From Alistipes sp. (lineage in GTDB: Bacteria; Bacteroidota; Bacteroidia; Bacteroidales; Rikenellaceae), in NCBI GenBank assembly GCA_017410165.1, contig JAFQRH010000019.1, positions 62,001 through 126,000 of the forward strand: DNA of 64,000 nucleotides, given 5' to 3'. Below, piece by piece: positions 25,378 to 33,457 of this stretch (position 1 is its first letter; each line of letters begins with the position of its first letter). Below the pieces are notes generated by a model. That model was not told the origin of the DNA. It saw nothing but the letters and a program-made list of their open reading frames with translations, and made no database searches. A program made the translations under genes and the position numbers.

Positions 25378-26595
25378 CTACTCCGCCCACTTACGAGCCA
25401 AGTTGATAATCACGCGAACCGCCTTCTCCATCGAGTTGAGCGAGCAATACTCGAACTTGCCGTGGAAGTTCATACCGCCGGCAAAGATATTCGGGCAAGG
25501 CAGACCCATAAACGAGAGGCGTGCGCCATCCGTTCCGCCACGAATCGGGCGAACGATAGGCGTTACATCTGCCTCGATCATCGCCGCCTGTGCCAACTCG
25601 ATGACCTGCGGATGTGGCTCGACCATCTTGCGCATATTGTAGTATTGGTCTTTGAGCGTGAGTGTCAGCACACCCTCGCCATACTTCTTGTTGAGCATAT
25701 CGACTGCGCTCCACATCCACACCTTTTTGCGCTCGAACAGCTCGGCGTCGTGGTCGCGGATGATGTAGGCGATGGATGCCTGCTCGACCGAGCCACTCAA
25801 ACTGATGAGGTGGTAGAAGCCCTCGTAGCCCTCCGTATATTGCGGACGCTCGGTAGCAGGTATGAGCGAGTTGAGTTCGCACGCAACCTCCAAAGCGTTA
25901 ATCATCTTGCCTTTGGCATAGCCCGGGTGCACGTTGCGACCCTGAATTGCGATTTTGGCCGAAGCGGCGTTGAAGTTTTCGTACTCCAACTCGCCCTCGT
26001 AACCGCCATCCATCGTGTAGGCGAAGTCGGCACCGAACGCCTTTACGTCGAAGAAATCGACACCGCGACCAATCTCCTCGTCGGGCGTAAATCCGATGCG
26101 AATCTTGCCGTGCTCCACCTCCGGATGCGACATCAGATACTCGGCAGCGGTCATAATCTCCGCCACACCCGCCTTGTCGTCGGCTCCGAGCAGCGTTGTG
26201 CCGTCGGTGTGAATCAACGTGTGGCCGACAAAGCGCGACAACTCCGGAAAGTCGGTAACACGCATTGTGAGTGACGGGTTGAGCATCACATCACCACCAT
26301 CGTAGCACTCGATAATGCGCGGACGAACATCCTTACCGCTCATATCGGGCGACGTATCGACGTGCGCCAGAAAACCGATGACCGGTGCACTCTCCTTGCC
26401 CTTTGTGGCAGGAATCGTACCCATTGCGTAGCCGTATTTGTCAATCGAGACATCCTCCAAACCGAGCAGGCGCATCTCCTCGACCAACGCATTGAGCAGA
26501 TCCCATTGGCACGCGCTCGAAGGGAACGATTCGCTACTCTCGTCGCTCTGTGTATTGATGGCGACGTACTTCAAAAATCTATCTTTTAACTCCAT
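25378..26595 (-). CDS. pepT: Peptidase T (tripeptide aminopeptidase)
   Basis: Zinc M20B-family aminopeptidase that removes the N-terminal residue of tripeptides in the cytoplasm. Metal-site motifs: F-L-A-H-V-D-T-S-P-D-M-S-G, G-A-D-D-K-A-G-V-A-E-I, T-P-D-E-E-I-G-R-G; the C-terminal P-I-R-G-G-T-D-G-A-R-L-S-F is typical. Length 405 matches the family. Its start lies one base after the stop of the OPT transporter, so peptide import and hydrolysis are coupled in one operon. Confidence 0.96.
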   Translation of the reverse strand: MELKDRFLKYVAINTQSDESSESFPSSACQWDLLNALVEEMRLLGLEDVSIDKYGYAMGTIPATKGKESAPVIGFLAHVDTSPDMSGKDVRPRIIECYDGGDVMLNPSLTMRVTDFPELSRFVGHTLIHTDGTTLLGADDKAGVAEIMTAAEYLMSHPEVEHGKIRIGFTPDEEIGRGVDFFDVKAFGADFAYTMDGGYEGELEYENFNAASAKIAIQGRNVHPGYAKGKMINALEVACELNSLIPATERPQYTEGYEGFYHLISLSGSVEQASIAYIIRDHDAELFERKKVWMWSAVDMLNKKYGEGVLTLTLKDQYYNMRKMVEPHPQVIELAQAAMIEADVTPIVRPIRGGTDGARLSFMGLPCPNIFAGGMNFHGKFEYCSLNSMEKAVRVIINLARKWAE

Positions 26596-26596
26596 T

Positions 26597-28534
26597 TTAC
26601 TCCTCCTCCTTTTTTGCTTTCAGTGTATGAATTGTAAAGTATGCAATGATTGCGACGTACATCGCCAGAGCCAGATACTCGGCACTGCCCGACGCAGCCC
26701 AGTCGGCCATATAGAGATCGACACCCGCAAATTTCAAGATTGCCGAGACAACGCCCATCAGCGCACCGCCGGCGATAAAGCCCGATGCGATAAGTGTGCC
26801 ACGGTCGAAACGTGCCTTGTTGAGCGACTCGTCCTTCGAGCGCGACGATACGTACCACGCAACCAAACCGCCGACAACCAGCGGAGCGTTGAGCGACATC
26901 GGGATAAACATACCCAGCGAGAATGCCAATGCCGGCACGCCTATCCACGTGAGTACCAACGAGAGAACCGCACCCGCGAAGTAGAGTACCCACGGTGTCT
27001 CGCCGCCCTCCATAAGTGGTTTGATGACTGCTGCCATAGCATTTGCCTGTGGTGCTGTCAGCGCGTTTTCGCCCACGAAACCGTAGGTCTTGTTGAGGAT
27101 TATCATCACGCCGGCAACGGTTGCTGCCGATACGATGGTGCCGAGGAACTTCCAACGCTCCTGTACCGATGGGGTAGTGCCGAGCCAATATCCGATTTTG
27201 AGGTCGGTGATGAAGCCCCCCGCCATCGAGAGAGCCGTGCAGACAACGCCACCGATAATCAACGCCGCAGTCATACCCGTCGTGCCGTTCAGACCGATGC
27301 TTACCAATACGAGCGAACTCAAAATCAGCGTCATCAACGTCATACCCGACACAGGATTGCTGCCGACGATAGCAATGGCGTTTGCGGCAACAGTCGTAAA
27401 GAGGAATGCAATGACAAATACGATGAGTAGTGCCACGATGGTCTGCAACCAGTTACCCAGCACACCGAATTGGAAGAATACGAGTGTTGCAACGAGTGCC
27501 GCGATGATGATTGCGAGGATGCTTCGCATCGGCATATCGCGCTCGGTGCGTGCCTCTGCCGCGTGTTGCGACCCACCGCCCAACTCGCTCACCGCCAACT
27601 TCGCAGCATCTTTGATGATGCCTGCCTGACGAATGATGCCGATGAGGCCTGCCATAGCGATACCGCCGATACCGATCGGACGACCGTACGTGAGGAACAA
27701 ATCCTGTGCGCTCTGCGCGGCAGCATCAGCCGATGCGTAGCCCACGAGCGGAACCAACACGAACCACACCAGACACGAGCCCGCCGTGATTATGATGGCA
27801 TATTTCAAACCGATGATATAACCCAAACCGAGCAACGTCGCACCCGTGTTGAGCGACAACTCGACCTTGAAACGCGAGGCGATATCTGCACCCCACGCGC
27901 CCATCTTGGTCGATATGTTCTCTGCCCACGCGCCGAAGGTCGAGACGGCGAAGTCGTACGCACCGCCAATGAGGCCTGCCAACGCGAGAACGATGGTCTG
28001 CTTGCCACCCTTTTCGCCCGAAACGAGTACCTCGGTGGTTGCGGTTGCCTCCGGGAACGGATACTTGCCGTGCATCTGCTTGACGAAGTATTTGCGGAAT
28101 GGGATGAGCAGTACGATGCCCAACACGCCACCGAGCAGCGATGAGAGGAATACCTGATAGAACTGCGCCTCCAAACCGAGAATATAGAGTGCCGGCAACG
28201 TAAAGATGGCACCCGCCACGATTACGCCCGATGTTGCACCGATTGATTGAATGATGACATTCTCGCCGAGCATACTCTTGCCCTTGCGCAGACCGCCAAG
28301 GCCGACTGCGATGATTGCAATCGGAATTGCCGCCTCAAAAACCTGACCGACTTTCAGTCCGAGGAAAGCGGCCGCCGCCGAGAAGATGATGGCCATAATG
28401 ACACCCACGGTGACCGAGTATGGCGTTGCCTCGGCAGGTGTGCTCTCCGCCGACATAATCGGACGATACTCCTCGCCCTCTTTCAGAGGACGATAGGCGT
28501 TCTCCGGCAGCGAGGTTTTCTTGTTGTTCTCCAT
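26597..28534 (-). CDS. OPT-family oligopeptide transporter
   Basis: A 645-residue inner membrane protein with about 14-16 hydrophobic segments, of the oligopeptide transporter (OPT) superfamily, prokaryotic type. The conserved start Y-R-P-L, early G-V-I-M-A-I-I-F-S-A-A-A-A-F-L-G-L-K-V-G-Q, and the F-P-E-A-T-A-T-T-E-V-L segment are characteristic. It probably imports short peptides by proton coupling, although some members move metal chelates. The neighbouring pepT strongly favours peptides. Confidence 0.92.
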   Translation of the reverse strand: MENNKKTSLPENAYRPLKEGEEYRPIMSAESTPAEATPYSVTVGVIMAIIFSAAAAFLGLKVGQVFEAAIPIAIIAVGLGGLRKGKSMLGENVIIQSIGATSGVIVAGAIFTLPALYILGLEAQFYQVFLSSLLGGVLGIVLLIPFRKYFVKQMHGKYPFPEATATTEVLVSGEKGGKQTIVLALAGLIGGAYDFAVSTFGAWAENISTKMGAWGADIASRFKVELSLNTGATLLGLGYIIGLKYAIIITAGSCLVWFVLVPLVGYASADAAAQSAQDLFLTYGRPIGIGGIAMAGLIGIIRQAGIIKDAAKLAVSELGGGSQHAAEARTERDMPMRSILAIIIAALVATLVFFQFGVLGNWLQTIVALLIVFVIAFLFTTVAANAIAIVGSNPVSGMTLMTLILSSLVLVSIGLNGTTGMTAALIIGGVVCTALSMAGGFITDLKIGYWLGTTPSVQERWKFLGTIVSAATVAGVMIILNKTYGFVGENALTAPQANAMAAVIKPLMEGGETPWVLYFAGAVLSLVLTWIGVPALAFSLGMFIPMSLNAPLVVGGLVAWYVSSRSKDESLNKARFDRGTLIASGFIAGGALMGVVSAILKFAGVDLYMADWAASGSAEYLALAMYVAIIAYFTIHTLKAKKEEE

Positions 28535-28562
28535 AATTACCTAATATTTTTTGTTGTTTTCA

Positions 28563-30254
28563 CTACTCAATTTTGAAAATCGCAACGCTTACGGGCTGCA
28601 TCGTGAACGAGTGCCCTGCGCTGCTGCTCTTGCACTTCGCTGCGCGACGATTGTTGCCATAAACCCACTTTGCTTTCGAGCCCATCGGTGCAATATCGCC
28701 GGTTACGGTGCGGTCGCTCGGGTTGAGTACCACCACATACTTTGCATCTGCCGTGCGGCGTGCGTAAATCATCGGATACGGATTGCCGACATCGCCGACA
28801 TACTCCCAATCGCCCTCTACGCCGAGTGCCGGTGTCGAGGCACGCAGAGCGAGCAGACCTTTGACGTAGGAGAGTACCGATTGCGGGTCGCCCTGCTGCT
28901 CGGCAACATTCGGGAACGAAGGCGCATTGTCAATCGGCAGATAGAGTTTCGCCGGGTCGGCAACGGTCGAGAAACCTGCGTTTGCTGTCGTGTCCCACTG
29001 CATCGGTGTACGACAAACTGAGCGGTTGCGGCTCGAAAAACTTCCCTCCTTTGGCGGAGCGTACTCCAAATTGCGCATACCAATCTCCTCGCCATAATAT
29101 ACGATAGGCGGTGTCGGCAGCGTGAGGAACCACGTGATGGCAACCTTCTGCTCATCGACTCCCGTGCGGTTCATTCGTGTCAGTCGCCAAATATCGTGGC
29201 TGCACGTCGGCATCGAGGCGTAGCCACCCAACTTGCGGTAGCTCTTATACACCTCGTTGTAGATGCGCATCGGTTCGGCAATCTCGCCCTTGCCGGCGCG
29301 GTTGAAGTAGCACGTCGTCGGCACCATCTTGTCGGTGGTCTCGCATACGAGCGGACGATAGATTTTGCCACCTATGCCGTTGTGAATCAGCAGGTCGATG
29401 TCGAAACCCGACGAGAGCGATTGCTCCGGCTCCGACCACTCGGAGAGCATAATATTCTCCGGAAATTCCGTGTCGTACCACTCGAAAATCTCTTGCCACA
29501 GACGACGCACGCCATCGCGGTTCTGGTTGTCGCTCTTGACGAGCGAATTTGCCATATCGACGCGGAAACCGTCAGCACCCTTCGAGCACCACCAGGCGAT
29601 GATGCGCTTCAACTCGTTGCGTACCGCCGTAGGGCCCTCTGCCTCGTATGCCTGTTCCCACTCGTGGTCTGCTTTTGGCTGATAGTAACCGTAGTTGAGT
29701 GCCGGCTGAATATCGAAGAAGTTGCGAATGAAGTAGCCGTTGCGCGGGTGGTCGTTATCGACGAACTTCGGGCCCGGTTTGCGCTCCGGTTTGCCCTCGG
29801 TCCAGATGTAGTAGTCGGAGTATTGGTTGCGCTCGGCTTTGCACGACTCGCGGAACCACGGGTGTTTGTCCGAGGTGTGACCCGCAACGAGGTCGAGCAA
29901 AACTTTGATGCCCTTGTAGTGCGCCTCGGCGATGAGTGCCTCCAAGTCGGCATTCGTGCCGAAACGCTTATCAACGGAGTAGAAGTCGATGATGTCGTAG
30001 CCGCCATCCTCCCACGCGCTCGCAAAGCAAGGCGAGAGCCAGATGCAGTTGAAACCGACCGATTTGATGTAGTCCAGGCGCGAACGAATACCGTTCAGGT
30101 CGCCGATGCCGTCGCCGTTCGAGTCCATATAGGTCGAAGGGTAGATATGGTAGATGACGGCACTCTTCAACCACTCGGGATGCTCTTTTGCCGATGTCGT
30201 CACGGCTACTATCGTAAAGAGCGTGAGTAGCACGGTGCGAAGTGTCTGTTTCAT
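28563..30254 (-). CDS. GH13 alpha-amylase/alpha-glucosidase, exported
   Basis: A 563-residue glycoside hydrolase family 13 enzyme acting on alpha-glucosidic bonds. Signal peptide 1-22; (beta/alpha)8 barrel beginning A-V-I-Y-H-I-Y-P; nucleophile Asp233 in G-F-R-V-D-M; acid Glu272 in L-S-E-W; transition-state Asp354 in C-S-H-D (usually N-H-D). A domain B insert and a C-terminal beta domain follow. The family cannot tell amylase from oligo-1,6-glucosidase or trehalulose-type activity here. The reading frame extends 92 codons further upstream into murF, but the signal peptide fixes the ATG at 30254. Gaps to murF (23 bases) and the OPT gene (28 bases) suggest one transcript. Confidence 0.92.
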   Translation of the reverse strand: MKQTLRTVLLTLFTIVAVTTSAKEHPEWLKSAVIYHIYPSTYMDSNGDGIGDLNGIRSRLDYIKSVGFNCIWLSPCFASAWEDGGYDIIDFYSVDKRFGTNADLEALIAEAHYKGIKVLLDLVAGHTSDKHPWFRESCKAERNQYSDYYIWTEGKPERKPGPKFVDNDHPRNGYFIRNFFDIQPALNYGYYQPKADHEWEQAYEAEGPTAVRNELKRIIAWWCSKGADGFRVDMANSLVKSDNQNRDGVRRLWQEIFEWYDTEFPENIMLSEWSEPEQSLSSGFDIDLLIHNGIGGKIYRPLVCETTDKMVPTTCYFNRAGKGEIAEPMRIYNEVYKSYRKLGGYASMPTCSHDIWRLTRMNRTGVDEQKVAITWFLTLPTPPIVYYGEEIGMRNLEYAPPKEGSFSSRNRSVCRTPMQWDTTANAGFSTVADPAKLYLPIDNAPSFPNVAEQQGDPQSVLSYVKGLLALRASTPALGVEGDWEYVGDVGNPYPMIYARRTADAKYVVVLNPSDRTVTGDIAPMGSKAKWVYGNNRRAAKCKSSSAGHSFTMQPVSVAIFKIE

Positions 30255-30277
30255 AACGATTTTTATATTTATTTGAT

Positions 30278-31552
30278 TTACAAAAGGTTTATTAGTCGTT
30301 CGAGTGCGATGCCGCGTGAAGCTTTGAGCAGAATCATCGCCTCCTTCGGTGTCTCCTCCTTCAAGTATTCGGCGGCAGCGTCGGTTGTTGCGAAGTGGCG
30401 TAGCTCGACCTCTGTATCGACATCGACCTGCTCCAAAGCCCGACCGAAATTCTCGCCCACGAGCATAATCTCCTTGCACGAGGAGGATAGTGCCAAACGC
30501 AGAATGTTGCAGTGCTCGGCCATCGACCACTCGCCCAATTCGAGCATATCGCCCAAGATGAGCATCTTGTGCTCGTGCTCGGTCTCCTCTACGTTCTCGA
30601 TTGCGGCGGTCATACTCGAAGGGTTGGCGTTGTAGCAGTCGATAATGAGACGGTTTTCGCGTTCGGTCATCATCTCTTGCGAGCGGTTGTTGTCGGGTGT
30701 GTAGCCCGCAATGGCTGTTGCGATGCGCTCCGAGTCGATATCGAAATAGCGACCCACCTCGACCGCAGCCGCGATGTTTGCACGATTGTATTTGCCGAAC
30801 AGATGGCTCTCGTAGCCGTCGGCGATGCTGCGTGAGTAGTACTCAACTGCCATATTTTCGCGCTCGGAGGCCATCTCCATCAACACCTCGTCCTCCTGCG
30901 GAACGAATGCTCGACCGCCGTTGTGCTCTAACCAATCGAACAACTCGCCCTTGCCGCGACGAATGCCCTCCACACCGCCGAAACCCTCCAAATGCGAACG
31001 GCCGATGTTGGTAATCAGACCATAATTCGGGCGTGCGATGTTGCACAGGGTGGCAATCTCGCCACAACTGCTTGCACCCATCTCGACAATGCCGAACTGC
31101 GTGTCGCGCGTCATTGCGAGCAGTGTCAGCGGTACGCCGATGTGGTTGTTGAGGTTGCCGTGTGTGGCATATATCTCGAATTGCTCGGCCAACACACGCT
31201 TGACCAACTCCTTCGTGGTGGTCTTGCCGTTGCTGCCGACAATCGCTATAATCGGCATAGCCAATCGCTCGCGATGCTCGCCTGCGAGGTGTTGCAGAGC
31301 CGTGAGCGAATCCTCCACGCGCAGCAGTCGCTCGACGAGGTCGGGTCGCTCGCTCGCCGGCAAATCGGAATCGACCACCGCATACGCTGCTCCGTTGTCG
31401 AGAGCCGCGCAGGCAAAGCGGTTGCCGTCGAATGATGCTCCGCGCAGGGCGAAGAACATAGCCCCGGGCGAGATGTTGCGCGAGTCGGTGGTGACGCACG
31501 TACACTCCTCAAAAGCCGTATATAGGTCGGCAATATTGTCGATGTGTGCCAT
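30278..31552 (-). CDS. murF: UDP-MurNAc-tripeptide--D-Ala-D-Ala ligase
   Basis: Adds D-Ala-D-Ala to the UDP-MurNAc tripeptide, the last cytoplasmic step of the stem peptide. Mur-ligase features: N-terminal T-D-S-R-N-I-S-P-G-A-M-F-F-A-L-R-G, ATP site G-S-N-G-K-T-T at 106-112, N-N-H-I-G-V-P-L-T-L-L, and C-terminal Y-N-A-N-P-S-S-M. Length 424 is normal. It lies 4 bases after manC and away from the rest of the cell-wall cluster (43.9-46.5 kb). Confidence 0.95.
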   Translation of the reverse strand: MAHIDNIADLYTAFEECTCVTTDSRNISPGAMFFALRGASFDGNRFACAALDNGAAYAVVDSDLPASERPDLVERLLRVEDSLTALQHLAGEHRERLAMPIIAIVGSNGKTTTKELVKRVLAEQFEIYATHGNLNNHIGVPLTLLAMTRDTQFGIVEMGASSCGEIATLCNIARPNYGLITNIGRSHLEGFGGVEGIRRGKGELFDWLEHNGGRAFVPQEDEVLMEMASERENMAVEYYSRSIADGYESHLFGKYNRANIAAAVEVGRYFDIDSERIATAIAGYTPDNNRSQEMMTERENRLIIDCYNANPSSMTAAIENVEETEHEHKMLILGDMLELGEWSMAEHCNILRLALSSSCKEIMLVGENFGRALEQVDVDTEVELRHFATTDAAAEYLKEETPKEAMILLKASRGIALERLINLL

Positions 31553-31556
31553 ATTG

Positions 31557-32636
31557 CTAACAGTGTTTATCTCCGTTGTTGAACTTCACCTCGTCGATAT
31601 ATTTCTTTATGTTCTGCTCCTCGGAGCGCGGACAAATCATCAGCACATCCTCGGTATCGACCACGATATAGTCGCGCAGACCGTTGATGACCGCGATTTT
31701 GCCTTGCGGTAAAGAGATAATCGAGTTGCGTGTGTCGTACGTGTAGCACCCTTCGGAAGGTTTTGCGTTGGCGTACTTGTCTTTGCGCGAGTGCTGGTAG
31801 AGCGAGCCCCACGTGCCGACATCGCTCCAACCGAAGTCGCCACAGCGCACAAATACGTTGTCCGCCTTCTCCATTACGCCATAGTCGATCGAGATGGCGC
31901 GACACTGGGCAAATACGCCGGCGATTGCCTGCTCCTGCTCTGCCGTGCCGTAGGCATCGTTAATGCCGTCGAAGAGTGTGTGGTGCTCGGGCAGATACTT
32001 CTCGATGGCCTCGATAATGTCGGCAATCTTCCAGATGAAGATGCCCGAATTCCAGAAAAATTCGCCACACTGCACGAATGTCTGCGCAAGTTCGAGGTTC
32101 GGTTTCTCGGTAAAACACTTCACGCGCGAGATGGTCTGCTCCTCGGCACGCTGGATGTAGCCGTAACCGGTCTCGGGGCGCGACGGGGTGATGCCGATGG
32201 TCATCAGTGCGTGATACTTATCGACGAAATCGACCGCATCGCCGATAATCTCGCCGAAACTCTGCTCGTCGAGTACCAAGTGGTCGGACGGCGTTACGAT
32301 CATCATCGCATCGGGGTCCTTTTTGCGTAGATAGTACGCTGCGTAGCAGATACACGGAGCCGTATTGCGTCCGATTGGCTCGCAGAGAACCTGCTCCTCC
32401 GAGAGTTCGGGCAGATGCTCCAAAACGAGCGATTTGTAGAGGGCGTTGGTTACGACGATGAAATTCTCGGCCGGAATGCTACGCGCAAAGCGCTCGTAGG
32501 TCATACGGATAAACGACTTGCCCGTGCCGAATATGTCGAGAAATTGTTTCGGCATATTTTTGCGGCTCTTCGGCCAAAATCTTGCGCCGACGCCACCCGC
32601 CATAATCACGCAATAGGTGCTCCTTTTCGTACTCAT
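31557..32636 (-). CDS. manC: Mannose-1-phosphate guanylyltransferase
   Basis: Forms GDP-mannose for capsule, LPS and glycoprotein glycans. The nucleotide-sugar pyrophosphorylase motif M-A-G-G-V-G-A-R-F-W-P-K-S-R near residue 13, then P-K-Q-F-L-D-I, T-P-S-D-H-L and F-W-N-S-G-I-F are the signatures. At 359 residues it is the single-domain form without the C-terminal isomerase. It is the first gene of a five-gene minus-strand run ending with pepT; a -7 box TATCTTTG lies at 32694-32687. Confidence 0.94.
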   Translation of the reverse strand: MSTKRSTYCVIMAGGVGARFWPKSRKNMPKQFLDIFGTGKSFIRMTYERFARSIPAENFIVVTNALYKSLVLEHLPELSEEQVLCEPIGRNTAPCICYAAYYLRKKDPDAMMIVTPSDHLVLDEQSFGEIIGDAVDFVDKYHALMTIGITPSRPETGYGYIQRAEEQTISRVKCFTEKPNLELAQTFVQCGEFFWNSGIFIWKIADIIEAIEKYLPEHHTLFDGINDAYGTAEQEQAIAGVFAQCRAISIDYGVMEKADNVFVRCGDFGWSDVGTWGSLYQHSRKDKYANAKPSEGCYTYDTRNSIISLPQGKIAVINGLRDYIVVDTEDVLMICPRSEEQNIKKYIDEVKFNNGDKHC

Positions 32637-32686
32637 AAAGTGTATAGTTATATTACTTGTTTACGGTTTATTGCCCGTTCTGCTTA

Positions 32687-32713
32687 CAAAGATAAAAATA
32701 TTTTATAACTTTG
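32687..32713. promoter_or_regulatory. Divergent promoter region manC / pssA
   Basis: TATCTTTG on the minus strand (32694-32687) faces manC and TAACTTTG on the plus strand (32706-32713) faces pssA, only 11 bases apart. Neither has a perfect -33 box, and the two promoters would overlap. Confidence 0.5.
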
Positions 32714-32734
32714 TCGGGTTAAAACGAACGAAAA

Positions 32735-33448
32735 ATGAAAATTAAGTTGTTTACGATACCGAATTTCATCACGCTCGCAAACTTGCTGTGTGGTTGTTGT
32801 TCGATTGTTGCCTCGCTCGTGTGGGGCGATTTGACGCTCGCTTTCGTGCTGATTTTGGCGGCTGCGGTGTGCGATTTTTTGGATGGAGCAACGGCTCGTC
32901 TGCTCAAAGCGTACTCGGAGATTGGCGTGCAACTCGATTCGCTTGCCGATATGGTCTCGTTTGGCGTGGCTCCGTCGGTGGCGATGTATGCACTTGCCTC
33001 GCAGAGTGTTAGCGTGTTGGCGTTGAGCGAAGGCGTAGTTGCGGTGTTGTGCTTCGTGCCGTTTGTTATGGCGGCATTCTCGGCTCTGCGTCTGGCGAAA
33101 TTCAATATCGACGACACGCAGCACGAAGAGTTTTGTGGCCTGCCGACTCCGGCTAACGCTATCCTCTGCTCGTCGCTGGCGATGCTTGCCGTGCGCGATG
33201 GAGTGACGGTTGCTGTCGAGTGGATTGCACTCGTTTCGGTCATTTTGGCGGTGTTGCTCGTGAGTCCGGTGCGAATGTTTTCGTTCAAGTTCTCGTCGCT
33301 GGCGTGGCGTGGCAATGCGGTGCGTTATCTGTTCGCCGGCTTTGCGCTTGTCGCAATTTTATTGCTTCGCACATACTCAATTCCGTTAATCATCGTTACT
33401 TATATTGTCGTTTCGACTCTGTTGTGGATCGTCCGTCGAACGAAGTAG
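32735..33448 (+). CDS. pssA: CDP-diacylglycerol--serine O-phosphatidyltransferase
   Basis: Membrane enzyme making phosphatidylserine, the precursor of phosphatidylethanolamine. The CDP-alcohol phosphotransferase motif D-x2-DG-x2-AR-x8-G-x3-D-x3-D is visible from C-D-F-L-D-G-A-T-A-R to L-D-S-L-A-D, near residues 47-73. Several hydrophobic helices follow; length 237 is normal. A porin gene follows after 9 bases. Confidence 0.93.
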   Translation: MKIKLFTIPNFITLANLLCGCCSIVASLVWGDLTLAFVLILAAAVCDFLDGATARLLKAYSEIGVQLDSLADMVSFGVAPSVAMYALASQSVSVLALSEGVVAVLCFVPFVMAAFSALRLAKFNIDDTQHEEFCGLPTPANAILCSSLAMLAVRDGVTVAVEWIALVSVILAVLLVSPVRMFSFKFSSLAWRGNAVRYLFAGFALVAILLLRTYSIPLIIVTYIVVSTLLWIVRRTK

Positions 33449-33457
33449 TGTCAGAGA

